DNA of 32,175 nucleotides from Bacteroidota bacterium (GTDB lineage: Bacteria; Bacteroidota; Bacteroidia; Chitinophagales; Chitinophagaceae). Shown piece by piece: positions 22,346-31,097 of this stretch. The first letter of the stretch is position 1, and each line of letters starts with the position of its first letter. The stretch is from contig JABDGU010000020.1 in the NCBI GenBank assembly GCA_013285905.1, forward strand, positions 1 through 32,175, read 5' to 3'. Under the pieces are notes generated by a model. The model did no database searches. It was not told the origin of the DNA and worked only from the letters and a program-made list of their open reading frames with translations. Position numbers and translations under genes: made by a program.

Positions 22346-24142
22346 ATGAAAAATATTAGAAATTTCTGTATTATAGCCCATATAGACCATGGTAAAAGCA
22401 CCCTGGCCGACCGACTTTTAGAGTTCACCAAAACCATCAGCAGCCGCGATATGCAGGCACAGGTGTTGGACGACATGGACCTGGAACGTGAAAAAGGTAT
22501 TACTATTAAGAGTCACGCCATACAGATGGACTATGTATATAAAGGACAGGCTTATACCTTGAACCTGATAGATACTCCCGGCCATGTGGATTTTTCTTAC
22601 GAAGTATCTCGTGCATTAGCAGCCTGCGAAGGCGCTTTGTTATTAGTGGACGCATCACAGGGCATACAGGCACAAACAATCAGCAACCTCTACCTCGCAC
22701 TTGACAATGACCTGGAGATCATCCCCATAGTCAACAAAATAGATATGGACGGGGCCATGATACCCGAAACAAAGGACCAGATAATGGACCTTATCGGATG
22801 CAAGGAGGAAGATATAATACTTGCAAGCGGTAAATCAGGCATTGGTATAGAAGAAATTATGGCGGCTATCATTGGGCGCATACCTGCCCCAAAAGGCAAT
22901 CCTGATGCACCTTTACAGGCTGTGATATTCGATAGCGTTTTTAATTCTTTCCGCGGCATCATTGCTTATTACCGTGTGTTTAATGGCACAATAAGGAAAG
23001 GCGATAAAATTAAATTCATACACACAGACGCAGAATATGAAGCCGCCGAAGTGGGTATTATGAAACTCGCTCTAACTGCCAAACAGGAAGTGAAGGCAGG
23101 TGACGTGGGTTATATTATTACAGGCATTAAAAATGCCAAAGACGTGAAAGTGGGTGATACCATCACCTTGGTAAACAATCCTACACACGAGATCGTAAAA
23201 GGTTTCCAGGAAGTAAAGCCCATGGTATTTGCGGGCATCTTCCCTGTGGACACGGATGACTTTGAAGACCTGCGCGATTGCATGGAGAAATTGCAACTCA
23301 ATGACGCCTCCCTGACATTTGAACCCGAGACAAGCCAGGCCCTCGGCTTTGGTTTCCGTTGCGGCTTCCTTGGCATGTTGCACATGGAGATCATTCAGGA
23401 AAGACTGGAACGCGAGTTTAACCAAACAGTTATTACAACCGTACCAAACGTTAGCTTCCATGCATACACCACGCGGGATAAAGACAAAATGATCATTGTG
23501 AATAACCCGTCCGAAATGCCGGAGCCTACTTTTATTGACCGCATTGAGGAGCCTTTTATTCGCGCGCAGATCATTACCCTCCCCGACTATATAGGTAATA
23601 TCATGAGCCTATGCCTTGGCAAACGTGGCCTGCTCATCAACCAGCACTACCTCACACCCACCCGTGTGGAACTGATATTTGAATTGCCACTTACCGAAAT
23701 AGTTTTTGATTTTTACGATAAACTGAAATCATCCACACGCGGTTACGCATCATTCGACTACAGCCCGCTTGACTACCGCGACAGTGATATTGCCAAGATG
23801 GACATATTGCTGAACGGCGATAAAGTGGATGCCCTGAGCGCCTTGATACACCGCACACGTGCCAACGATTTCGGCAGAAAGCTGTGCAGCAAACTAAAAG
23901 ACCTTTTACCCCGCCAGCAATTCGTTATTGCCATACAGGCAGCCATCGGCGCCAAGATAGTGGCCCGCGAAACCATCAGCGCCATGCGTAAGGACGTAAC
24001 AGCAAAATGCTATGGTGGTGATATAAGCCGGAAACGCAAACTGCTTGAGAAACAGAAAGAAGGTAAAAAGCGCATGCGCCAGATAGGCAATGTTGAAATT
24101 CCCCAGGAAGCTTTTTTAGCAGTGCTGAAACTGGATGAGTAA
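22346..24142 (+). CDS. lepA: Elongation factor 4 (LepA) GTPase
   Basis: LepA/EF4 is a ribosome-associated translational GTPase, implicated in ribosome back-translocation and in initiation or 30S biogenesis. The 598-residue product has the full domain set. G-domain motifs are AHIDHGKST (P-loop, residues 10-18), DTPGHVDF (G3) and NKID (G4). The EF-G-like domains II, III and V follow ([30 protein letters not shown]). The LepA-specific C-terminal domain contains [18 protein letters not shown] and [20 protein letters not shown] start at 22346 ([14 protein letters not shown]), the family start; the longer frame adds 16 residues that lie over the promoter. A strong terminator follows. Confidence 0.98.
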   Translation: MKNIRNFCIIAHIDHGKSTLADRLLEFTKTISSRDMQAQVLDDMDLEREKGITIKSHAIQMDYVYKGQAYTLNLIDTPGHVDFSYEVSRALAACEGALLLVDASQGIQAQTISNLYLALDNDLEIIPIVNKIDMDGAMIPETKDQIMDLIGCKEEDIILASGKSGIGIEEIMAAIIGRIPAPKGNPDAPLQAVIFDSVFNSFRGIIAYYRVFNGTIRKGDKIKFIHTDAEYEAAEVGIMKLALTAKQEVKAGDVGYIITGIKNAKDVKVGDTITLVNNPTHEIVKGFQEVKPMVFAGIFPVDTDDFEDLRDCMEKLQLNDASLTFEPETSQALGFGFRCGFLGMLHMEIIQERLEREFNQTVITTVPNVSFHAYTTRDKDKMIIVNNPSEMPEPTFIDRIEEPFIRAQIITLPDYIGNIMSLCLGKRGLLINQHYLTPTRVELIFELPLTEIVFDFYDKLKSSTRGYASFDYSPLDYRDSDIAKMDILLNGDKVDALSALIHRTRANDFGRKLCSKLKDLLPRQQFVIAIQAAIGAKIVARETISAMRKDVTAKCYGGDISRKRKLLEKQKEGKKRMRQIGNVEIPQEAFLAVLKLDE

Positions 24143-24195
24143 TTAATGCGGTAATTTGAAAATATACAACTTGGTTGAGATGTCGATAATGATAT

Positions 24196-24232
24196 AAACA
24201 ATAAAGGCCACCATTGGTGGCCTTTATTGTTT
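24196..24232. terminator. Bidirectional terminator between lepA and the DUF1579 gene
   Basis: Perfect 18-bp inverted repeat (24196-24213 with 24215-24232) around a single T, core GGCCACCA/TGGTGGCC, with A-rich and T-rich outer parts. It serves both convergent genes. Confidence 0.93.
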
Positions 24233-24246
24233 GAGATAATATTTTA

Positions 24247-24924
24247 TTACTTTTTTGTTGGTTTCATTGCAGAGGCTGTAGCTCTTGTCAGTTTCATTTC
24301 CGTGTTTTTAAATTCCTTTCCGCCTGCGGGGGTAAAGTAAATTTCCATTGTCTCGTTGTTGTCATCCACTATCTTAATGGTCTCCCTCATTTCTCCGTCT
24401 TTGCCTGTTGAGGGGTCGAGACATTTTCCTTTTATAGAAATGGTTTTAGTGGCTTCATCGTAAGGGCCTTCAAAGTTTACAATCCCTGTGCCCATATTGT
24501 CCACCCATGTGGCTAAAAACATTTTCTTCGCATTGTCATAAGCAAATGTTCCCAGGCCTTCAAATTGCATTCCACCCATATCGCCATGCACTTTCTGCTC
24601 CATATAGCGTCCGCCCATTATCATAGTGTTCTCAGATTCTGTGGTGCTGGTCATTGGTTGGGCGCCAGGGCTCATCCACATAGTGGTTTCTACCTTCCAT
24701 TTGCCTGCCATTGATGCCAGGACCTTGTGCATGGGCCCAGGCGTCATATAGTCCTGCCAGGCTTTCATCATAGCTGCAGAATCCATTTTAGGTGTTGAAG
24801 TATCGGCTGGCTTTGCAGCTACTGCCGTTGTATCGGCCTTTTTAGCGCCCTCATCTGTTTTAGGATTGGAATTGCATGCTGCCAATAACACAAGTGTGGA
24901 TAAAATGAAAGATACTTGTTTCAT
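24247..24924 (-). CDS. DUF1579-family lipoprotein
   Basis: A 225-residue lipoprotein: signal KQVSFILSTLVLLAAC with lipidated Cys17. A low-complexity Ala/Lys/Thr linker (about 20-50) leads to a DUF1579 domain. Family features are HKVLASMAGKWKVETTMW, MIMGGRYMEQKVHGDMGGMQFEGLGTFAYDN (the GRY..Q...G..FEG pattern) and the following beta strands. The domain is a lipocalin-like barrel of unknown function. The ATG at 24924 is used because it opens into the lipoprotein signal; an upstream in-frame start adds 14 residues of no apparent use. It is monocistronic, converging on lepA. Confidence 0.85.
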   Translation of the reverse strand: MKQVSFILSTLVLLAACNSNPKTDEGAKKADTTAVAAKPADTSTPKMDSAAMMKAWQDYMTPGPMHKVLASMAGKWKVETTMWMSPGAQPMTSTTESENTMIMGGRYMEQKVHGDMGGMQFEGLGTFAYDNAKKMFLATWVDNMGTGIVNFEGPYDEATKTISIKGKCLDPSTGKDGEMRETIKIVDDNNETMEIYFTPAGGKEFKNTEMKLTRATASAMKPTKK

Positions 24925-25238
24925 ATAATTTTTTGCCAAGTTAAAAATTATATGCATCAAAAGCAAGGTGCAATATTATTAGACAGGTTGCTCTTAGTTT
25001 TCCTTATTTACAAGGCCTAAAACAGAAGACATCACTACGCTCATTAACAGGATTATTCCTACCATATTCTTCCTCTCTTATTTTTATCCTTCATAGCTTA
25101 TGCTGTAATCAACATACGCTTTATATATACAAATCAAAAACTATGCCATTTGCCTGATTTTCACCATTTTTTCATTGAAAATATCCTCTTTTTTATCTTT
25201 TCAAGGTACCAAAGTTCCCCAAAATCAGCTTTTTCATG
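24925..25238. other. Divergent intergenic region, DUF1579 / DUF922 genes
   Basis: About 310 nt with no supported gene. On the minus strand TAACTTGG preceded by TTTTG is a weak promoter candidate for the lipoprotein gene. The AT-rich part nearest 25239 leads into the promoter of the DUF922 gene. An in-frame upstream ATG at 25150 is more likely leader than coding sequence. Confidence 0.45.
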
Positions 25239-25246
25239 TAGGTTTG
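25239..25246 (+). promoter_or_regulatory. -7 element of the DUF922 gene
   Basis: TAGGTTTG is an exact TAnnTTTG only 8 nt from the ATG at 25255, so the transcript would have a leader of a few bases at most. This also argues against the in-frame ATG at 25150 as the start. Confidence 0.5.
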
Positions 25247-25254
25247 TTGGCTAT

Positions 25255-26313
25255 ATGAAGAACCTGCTTTTTGTATCTTTCCTGCTCTGTAACTGCATAA
25301 ATGGCGCCTTCGCGCAGGATATAAAAACCATCAAGCTCAGGCATCAGTCCGTTTCGTTTTCTCCTAAGGGTTTTCAGATCGTAGGCGTCGTGGATGACAG
25401 GGCCGACACAAGCAATATCGGCATCATACGTTATACGCTTTTAAGCAAGCAATTCAAGGTAAATCTACAGAATGGCGCAGCATGGTCCCTAAACGATTTC
25501 TTTCAAAGCAATGTAGAGCAGAACCCTAACGCTACTCCTATAACCATACATATAAAGGAACTAAGCCTCGGAGAAAAACCCAACGGACTGAGGGACGAAG
25601 CAGACCTGGATATGTCCCTGGAATTTTACAGCGACAAAAAAATGCTGATAGGATATAACGGCGAGAGCTCTGTACAGGCCGGCCTTGATGTGAGCAAATA
25701 TGTAGAAGGCCATATAAGACTGAGGCTGGAAACTGTACTAAAGGAATTTGATAAATTCTGGGCTAATAATCATGATGCTTATACGGGCAAACCCTCACTG
25801 AAACTGACTGCCGAAATAAGTACTGAAACCGATGATGCCGACCGCATTGTCTATAGCCGCCAAAGGCCCCTGACACTCGATGATTTCCAGGGCAAGCCCA
25901 GTGATATAAGCCGCGGCGCAGCCGAAACCTGGAGCGGTATCTATATGAGATATGCTTCCCAGACACTGAATGGAAAGGTAACAATAAAAGTATCCATCTT
26001 AACATTCTTCGATAAAACACGGTCCTGGTGCAGGACAAATGCCCGCACCAATTACACCCTTGCACATGAGCAAATACATTTTGACATAACCGCATTGAAA
26101 GCCTGCGAACTCTTAAGTAAAGTGCAAAGCAGCAGCTTCACACTGGACAATTACGACAAAGAGCTGGAGCAATTGCATAAACAGGCAGAGAAGGATATGG
26201 AGCAATTGCAAAATGATTATGATAAGGAAACCCAGCACGGCACTATTAAAGCCCAACAGGCCAAATGGGCAGAAAAGATAAAGCAGCTTTTGGCTGCCCA
26301 AACCTGCTTTTAA
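25255..26313 (+). CDS. DUF922 putative zinc-dependent protease, exported
   Basis: A 352-residue exported protein: signal peptide KNLLFVSFLLCNCINGAFAQ. A first domain (about 25-180) has the pattern of uncharacterised Bacteroidota proteins (SPKGFQIVGVVDDRADTSNIG). A C-terminal DUF922 domain contains RPLTLDDFQGKP and the metalloprotease motif HEQIH (H271, E272, H275) in TLAHEQIHFDITALKA. DUF922 is described as a putative Zn-dependent protease family. A long charged helix (KELEQLHKQAEKDMEQLQND) ends the protein. The annotated start fits the signal peptide and the promoter. It converges on the hydrolase pseudogene with 13 bp between stops. Confidence 0.85.
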   Translation: MKNLLFVSFLLCNCINGAFAQDIKTIKLRHQSVSFSPKGFQIVGVVDDRADTSNIGIIRYTLLSKQFKVNLQNGAAWSLNDFFQSNVEQNPNATPITIHIKELSLGEKPNGLRDEADLDMSLEFYSDKKMLIGYNGESSVQAGLDVSKYVEGHIRLRLETVLKEFDKFWANNHDAYTGKPSLKLTAEISTETDDADRIVYSRQRPLTLDDFQGKPSDISRGAAETWSGIYMRYASQTLNGKVTIKVSILTFFDKTRSWCRTNARTNYTLAHEQIHFDITALKACELLSKVQSSSFTLDNYDKELEQLHKQAEKDMEQLQNDYDKETQHGTIKAQQAKWAEKIKQLLAAQTCF

Positions 26314-26326
26314 TATCATTGCCTCG

Positions 26327-27164
26327 TTATTCCAGCTCCAGTTTATTTTTCAGAAACTTTAGCGCAAATGTTTCTGCCTGTGTAGCCGCCGATACATCAT
26401 ATTTAGAATTACTGGGATTTGCAAACGCATGATCTGCATCAAATACATGCAGTTCAAATTTATGATTGCCCCCTTGCACCTTTTTGCCAAAATCGTCCAC
26501 CATGTCTTTTTTAATGAACTTGTCTTTCGAGCCCCATATATAGCACGTCTGTTTGCAATTTGGCAATGCGTTTATCATCTTTTTCAGGGAATCCGTAAAA
26601 CATCACACATCCCACAGCCTGGTTGCCAGCCAAAACCGACGCCGTGAACGACCACGCTCCACCCATGCACCATCCCAACGTCGCTATCTGCATATCTCTG
26701 CCTATTTTGCTTAGCGCACCCCTTACAATAGACTCAGCCCTTTTAGGATCTAAATTCGATGCCAGCCTGCTGGCAGAGTCGGGGCTGCTGGCCACAGCAC
26801 CATCATACAGGTCTATGGCATAAATATCCACATTGCCCAATCTTTCCTGCCACCTCGCAGCTTCGCGTTTTATATAATCATTCAGGCCCCACCACTCATG
26901 AAAAATGACCAGCACTTTGTGTGTTGGCGAATCAGAAGGCAGATAGTATGCGTTGCCATCCTGTCCATCAAGTGTTTTAAACTGTATCATACTTCCACGC
27001 TGGTTCTCATAAGTAAACGGCTCAGGAGCCAAGTGAGATGATTTAAAGTCAGAGCTCATAGCCAATACTTGCCAGTCGCTGCCATTTTTCACACAGCAGC
27101 TCTGGGCAAATAAAGCCCCGGCGCTTAGAGCCAGCAGCATGCAGAGAAATATTGTTTTTTTCAT
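26327..27164 (-). pseudogene. Dienelactone hydrolase family protein, frameshifted
   Basis: An exported dienelactone hydrolase-like protein split by a frameshift. The first frame (from 27164) gives a signal peptide (FLCMLLALSAGALFAQ), the FHEWWGLNDYIKREA motif and the nucleophile C166 in LGWCMGGAW. It then leaves the family after AKLQTDVLY and stops at 26511. The second frame carries on exactly where the first stops matching: YIWGSKDKF with the catalytic Asp, then DADHAFANP with the catalytic His, to the end at 26327. The join lies in the ATATATA run at 26536-26542. One more TA unit would restore a single frame of about 280 residues. As written the Cys is separated from Asp and His, so the product should be inactive, unless the break is phase variation or a sequencing error. 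Confidence 0.85.
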
Positions 27165-27274
27165 GTCTTGCTTTATTAAATAAAATTATAAAATTGATCC
27201 TTTTTATGCAAACCACTTACAAGCCTGACATTTACATAGCAAAAATCCGGCCCGCATAATATCCTCATCACCCT

Positions 27275-27306
27275 TTAACCTGTTAACTTTTTAGCTTATC
27301 AACCCG
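27275..27306 (+). repeat. 8-bp periodic tract upstream of the permease gene
   Basis: Four octamers in phase: TTAACCTG, TTAACTTT, TTAGCTTA, TCAACCCG. They are of the same type as the tracts at 4763 and 28701. Confidence 0.55.
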
Positions 27307-27371
27307 CAAGCAACGTAAAACCCGGAAAAAAGCAATATATTTCTATCCTGAAAATTATTATTTGAACAGTC

Positions 27372-28697
27372 ATGGCCGGGAAAAACACTGCGTATAAAAA
27401 ACTAGGCATCCTATCGCTTGCGGCTGTAATTTTCTTTACCATTTCCGGTGGTCCCTATGGCCTGGAGCCATTGTTATTTTATTGCGGTGGCAATGGGGCA
27501 CTCCTTTTATTGGTCGCCGTTCCCCTCTTTTGGGATATTCCGATAGTCCTTTGCGTTTTAGAACTCAACAGCCAGATGCCCGTTGCAGGGGGCTACTACC
27601 AATGGATAAAAAAAGCCCTCGGCTTACGATGGGCCTTTTATGATGGCTGGTGGGCCTGGCTTTGCATTTTTATCGACCTGGCAATATACCCGCAATTGGT
27701 AATCCTGTATGCCGGCCTCTTCTTTCCCGAGATAACAGCTTATAAAATACCCATTTGCTGGACCATCATTTGGGTCTGCGCTTACATTAACATACGCGGC
27801 ATCGTTTCTGTGGGCAGAACCACCATCATTTTAAGCGTCCTCACCCTGCTGCCCTTTGTGGTATTATTTGCCATTGGGGCATACCATTATCCTTTGCACA
27901 TTAGTCACAACATGCTCACTTTAAACGATCATACGCCTTTTTTAGGCATGGCTATCTTCACTATCATCTGGAACTTCATGGGCTGGGACAACGTAACCAC
28001 TTATGCCAACGAAGTCAATAAGCCTGCGAGTTCCTACCTTAAAGCCATCAGCGTTGCATTTGCCTTTATTTTCATTCTGTACATTGGTGTTATATTAATA
28101 GCCCAAAAGACCGGCATTTCACCACAGGAATTAAGGGATAAGGGCTTCCCTGCTTTAGGCTACTATATTGGCGGGCAATGGCTGTCCGTAACTATTGCCA
28201 TCGCGGGCATTGTCAGTTCCATAGGTCTTTTTTTAGCTGTGCTGCTTTCCATATCCCGTATACCCGAAGTTATGTCTGCCGATAAATTGCTCCCTGCAAA
28301 ACTGCATGCCTTACACCCAAAGTACAAGAGCCCATATATTTCCATTATCATTAGTGCATGTATTGTAAGCGGCATGATATTGTGGAGCTTTGGCGAATTG
28401 CTGATAATAGACGTTTCGGTTTATTTTGTAGGCTTAACCCTGGAGTTTCTAAGCCTTATTGTACTCCGCATCCGCGAACCACATGCCCCAAGGCCTTTCC
28501 GCATCCCTTTTAATATTATAGGCTTATGCATAATGCTCACTTTACCCATAATAGTCTATTTTATTGCGCTGTCCGATATTATCAGTAAATCAAAGGAAGC
28601 CCTGAAACCTCTATTGTTTGCCGTCCTCATGATACTAAGCGCAGAATTGGCCTGGAGGATAATTGAATTGAGCAAGACCAGGCGCCTGAATAAGTGA
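27372..28697 (+). CDS. APC-superfamily amino acid/polyamine permease
   Basis: A 441-residue inner-membrane transporter with about twelve hydrophobic helices and no signal peptide, the normal size for the amino acid-polyamine-organocation superfamily. The first helix carries the family substrate-binding motif ISGGPYGLEPLL (about 24-35). PVAGGYYQWIKKALG (71-85) and the conserved WDNVTTYANEV block in helix 6 (about 205-215) also match. Such permeases import amino acids or polyamines by proton or sodium symport, or exchange them. Substrate cannot be told from sequence. No metabolic genes sit next to it. An octamer tract lies just upstream, and a second one follows before the next gene. Confidence 0.9.
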   Translation: MAGKNTAYKKLGILSLAAVIFFTISGGPYGLEPLLFYCGGNGALLLLVAVPLFWDIPIVLCVLELNSQMPVAGGYYQWIKKALGLRWAFYDGWWAWLCIFIDLAIYPQLVILYAGLFFPEITAYKIPICWTIIWVCAYINIRGIVSVGRTTIILSVLTLLPFVVLFAIGAYHYPLHISHNMLTLNDHTPFLGMAIFTIIWNFMGWDNVTTYANEVNKPASSYLKAISVAFAFIFILYIGVILIAQKTGISPQELRDKGFPALGYYIGGQWLSVTIAIAGIVSSIGLFLAVLLSISRIPEVMSADKLLPAKLHALHPKYKSPYISIIISACIVSGMILWSFGELLIIDVSVYFVGLTLEFLSLIVLRIREPHAPRPFRIPFNIIGLCIMLTLPIIVYFIALSDIISKSKEALKPLLFAVLMILSAELAWRIIELSKTRRLNK

Positions 28698-28700
28698 ATT

Positions 28701-28765
28701 TCAACCTATCAACCATTTAACCTGTCAACCTTTTCAACTTCTCAACATATCAACTATCTTTAACC
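28701..28765 (+). repeat. 8-bp periodic tract upstream of the 28771 gene
   Basis: Eight units in near-perfect 8-nt phase: TCAACCTA, TCAACCAT, TTAACCTG, TCAACCTT(+T), TCAACTTC, TCAACATA, TCAACTAT, CTTTAACC. The tract ends 5 nt before the next start codon and occupies almost the whole intergenic gap. Confidence 0.8.
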
Positions 28766-28770
28766 CGCCA

Positions 28771-29196
28771 ATGCACAAACACCATTCCAAACCATCCGAT
28801 TTCTTCCGGAAAGTGAAGACCCACTACAGGATCGTCTTTATCAACGACCAGTCCCTGCAGGAGGTTTTATCATTCCGCTTGTCTATGGGCAAATTGTATG
28901 TGTTTTTCAGCACCATTTTTGTTGTAATAGTGGTGTTAACTACCTCCGTCTTGCTGCTTACTCCTTTAAAATACTATATCCCCGGCTATGGCAACAATAA
29001 AACCCACATGGAAGTGATAAAAATGAAAAGGAATATCGACTCCCTTACAGACCTTGTGGCATCCGAACAGTTGTATGAAAAAAATATGCGCAAAGCCATT
29101 AACGGCGATTATAACGGCAACAGCGATACTACCCGCCTCGACATGAACCAGGTGAAAAAAGAAGCCATGACCATTTTCCCCAAACCGGGTAAATAA
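28771..29196 (+). CDS. Membrane-anchored stub resembling the N-terminus of M23 peptidases
   Basis: A 141-residue protein: a basic cytoplasmic N-terminus (DFFRKVKTHYRIVFINDQSL), one membrane helix (about 41-67, LYVFFSTIFVVIVVLTTSVLLL), then TPLKYYIPGYGNNKTHMEVI and a short helical region with NIDSLTDLVASEQLYEKN. This order (RIVxxND, SFRLS, TPLKxYIPGY, DSL) is what I recall from the N-terminal anchor of Bacteroidota M23/LytM cell-wall peptidases. The peptidase domain itself is missing and the frame stops 6 bp before the next gene. It may therefore be a non-catalytic envelope adaptor rather than a truncation; there is no leftover M23 sequence downstream. It is followed closely by two AtpI-like genes. 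Confidence 0.7.
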   Translation: MHKHHSKPSDFFRKVKTHYRIVFINDQSLQEVLSFRLSMGKLYVFFSTIFVVIVVLTTSVLLLTPLKYYIPGYGNNKTHMEVIKMKRNIDSLTDLVASEQLYEKNMRKAINGDYNGNSDTTRLDMNQVKKEAMTIFPKPGK

Positions 29197-29202
29197 AAGT
29201 AT

Positions 29203-29415
29203 ATGCCCATCTCTGATAAATATGCAAATTCTGCGCGCTACGCTTCTCTCACCACACAGTGGTTGCTCATGCTGCTGCTAGCCGTGTGGGGCGGCATAAA
29301 ACTGGATGCATGGATAGCATGGAAATTCCCTTTATTTACGGTTCTCTTACCCTTACTGGCCCTCTGCCTTTCTTTATGGTTACTGATAAAAGAATTGAAC
29401 AAACCTAAAAAATGA
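29203..29415 (+). CDS. AtpZ/AtpI-like small membrane protein
   Basis: A 70-residue protein with two membrane helices (about 18-35 and 43-63) and the conserved WGGIKLDAWIAWKFPLFTVL loop typical of AtpZ/AtpI-family proteins (normally GxxLDxxxxxxxP). Members assist c-ring assembly or Mg/Ca uptake for ATP synthase. It starts 6 bp after the preceding gene and overlaps the next by 4 bp (ATGA), so the three genes are one operon. The ATP synthase genes themselves are not in the window. Confidence 0.8.
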   Translation: MPISDKYANSARYASLTTQWLLMLLLAVWGGIKLDAWIAWKFPLFTVLLPLLALCLSLWLLIKELNKPKK

Positions 29416-29789
29416 AAAAGAAATTTATTACCACCATCATTACTTTATTTGTGCTGCTCTGCGTCGTGTTCTATGGCCTTAACTATTATCTGCCGGCCTA
29501 TAGCCTTGCTGCTTTGATCGGTGGAAATACTATCATGGCTGTTTTGTCTCTCATCAACTTTCTTCTGGTTACAAAACAGATCAACAATAGGCCGCAGGCT
29601 TTTGTAAGGGGCGTCTATGCTGGCACTTTTTTAAAACTGCTGGTGTGTATGTTTTCAGTACTTGGCTATATTATGGTAAACAGGGCCAGCCTTTATAAGC
29701 CGCTTATTTTCGTGCTCTTCGGTATATACATAATCTATACCGTTGCAGAAACTTCCATGTTGTCAAAAATAGCAAGGGAGACTAAATAG
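29412..29789 (+). CDS. ATP synthase subunit I-like membrane protein
   Basis: A 125-residue protein with four hydrophobic helices (about 5-25, 31-53, 66-90 and 93-113), fitting the ATP synthase I-like family that in Bacteroidota lies between AtpZ/AtpI and atpB. Family resemblance rests on topology, size and position more than on residues. Translation is coupled to the preceding gene by the ATGA overlap. In related genomes atpB usually follows; here the operon ends and the next gene lies on the other strand. Confidence 0.65.
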   Translation: MKKKFITTIITLFVLLCVVFYGLNYYLPAYSLAALIGGNTIMAVLSLINFLLVTKQINNRPQAFVRGVYAGTFLKLLVCMFSVLGYIMVNRASLYKPLIFVLFGIYIIYTVAETSMLSKIARETK

Positions 29790-29869
29790 TGCGGGGCGGG
29801 TAAACTCAATTATTAGCAATAGAACAAAAATCTCGGCGTCGTTGCATCTTTGCGGTTAAATTATCTCTC

Positions 29870-30178
29870 TTAGAGTTTGGGTTTATATTTCTCCAGCTTT
29901 ATTTTTTTATCCTCGCTGTGCAATTCAAATTTCACCTCTTTCGTATTATCCATATACCAAAGCCGGTATTTTTCTTTATTGAACTCGATATAGCATATTT
30001 CGCCCACAAAGGATATTCTGCAATCCAACGGCTTCTCCGCATCTATTGTAAGTACTACTTGCGCCGGACTACTTTCCCTACGTCCGAAATTGTATATTTT
30101 TTTCGACCTTACTTCCATCCATTCGCCAACTATTGCGTTAATTACTGCGAAGGTTATGTTTCCGTCTGCAATCAGCAT
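29870..30178 (-). CDS. Hypothetical protein (beta-rich, about 100 aa)
   Basis: A 102-residue protein with no recognisable family. Composition looks coding: alternating strand-like segments (AQVVLTIDAEKPLDCRISFV, CYIEFNKEKYRLWYMD) and a lysine-rich C-terminal strand (KIKLEKYKPKL). There is no signal peptide or membrane helix. It stands alone on the minus strand, with no good promoter box. The opposite-strand frame through the same DNA is less protein-like. Confidence 0.5.
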   Translation of the reverse strand: MLIADGNITFAVINAIVGEWMEVRSKKIYNFGRRESSPAQVVLTIDAEKPLDCRISFVGEICYIEFNKEKYRLWYMDNTKEVKFELHSEDKKIKLEKYKPKL

Positions 30179-30482
30179 ATGTGGGTAAAGATTGTTTTAA
30201 AATTTAGTGATAGAACTATGCCATCAATCTAATTTAAACCTTCTTCACCGCAATACATTTTGCAACTTGATGAACTTGGAAAAACCGCAGATGAAGCGGA
30301 CAAAAAACCTGCAATTCAGGGCATTATCTATGTAATAATTTCCCGTTTCAATGGAACATCGTCCTCATTCATCCTTTTTAATACCCATTCTGTCTTAGAT
30401 AAAGAGAACATGGCTAACATTTTAGCTCAAAAAAGCGTCTCAAGACGTAATTGAGGCACACCAAAAACAGTTTCTTGTGGAC
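30179..30482. other. Gap without a supported gene
   Basis: About 300 nt. A 64-codon frame on + (30260-30454) has no family likeness, no promoter and no conserved partner, so it is not annotated. No RNA or repeat was seen. Confidence 0.4.
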
Positions 30483-30731
30483 TTATTTGCCCGCAGCTGC
30501 AAGGCAATTTTGTTTCTCAGATTCCCAAACTCTCTGGTCAGTATTGTTCAGCGATTCTTCAAACCGGTAACACTTTCGCGACAACTGTTCGTCAAAATGA
30601 CCCGAACCCTGGTAGCTTTCATTAAAGGCGCAGTCGCAGGCATTGGGTTTCTCTATAATACAGCCTGCCCATATTATTATTATAGATGCCAACAGGCAAA
30701 TGCAAGATGTGATAATTAATTTTCGTTTCAT
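30483..30731 (-). CDS. Small probable lipoprotein
   Basis: An 82-residue protein whose N-terminus looks like a lipoprotein signal: KRKLIITSCICLLASIIIIWAGC, with the likely lipidated cysteine in the WAGC box (Cys24). The rest contains four more cysteines (CDCAF, SRKC, QNC) and is polar, so it may be disulphide-bonded. I place the start at 30731; an ATG two codons upstream is equally possible. No family is recognised and the neighbours give no clue. Confidence 0.6.
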   Translation of the reverse strand: MKRKLIITSCICLLASIIIIWAGCIIEKPNACDCAFNESYQGSGHFDEQLSRKCYRFEESLNNTDQRVWESEKQNCLAAAGK

Positions 30732-31097
30732 ACCCAAACAATATTTTCTTTATGCAATAATTAATAATTCATTCAGGTTATCGCAAAACTATTGCCTTTT
30801 TTATTTAATACCAATATTGCATTGCCATATTCACAAATCATAAACAATAATAAATATTTTTTATGACAATGCATTTTGTTTTCCTGCACCCTTTATTAAT
30901 AATTAAATAAATGCCCTACCCGCTTGCTTTACTGGGAAATTAATTAGTATTGTATCAACGTTGAGGACAACGCATAATACAGGAAATGAACTTTGTGTTT
31001 TTCATAGAATTTAATTCCTGCTTGTGTTTCGAAGCGCTGATGTATTTACTAACCCATTTATTGAAGCATTAGTTTTTTTCGATACTACAATTTTTTT
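30732..31097. other. AT-rich intergenic region before the SprT-like gene
   Basis: About 366 nt with no supported gene. It contains the perfect palindrome TCAACGTTGA (30955-30964). It also has a bulged hairpin in which CAGGAA (30980-30985) pairs with TTCCTG (31015-31020) and ATGAA with TTCAT (31001-31005). A small RNA cannot be excluded, but there is no promoter plus terminator pair to support one. Confidence 0.4.

Noticed and set aside
23072-23461. 129-codon minus-strand frame inside lepA
   Set aside because: It is a shadow of the strongly conserved lepA reading frame.
30260-30454. 64-codon plus-strand frame
   Set aside because: No family features, no promoter and no partner; the composition looks like random translation.
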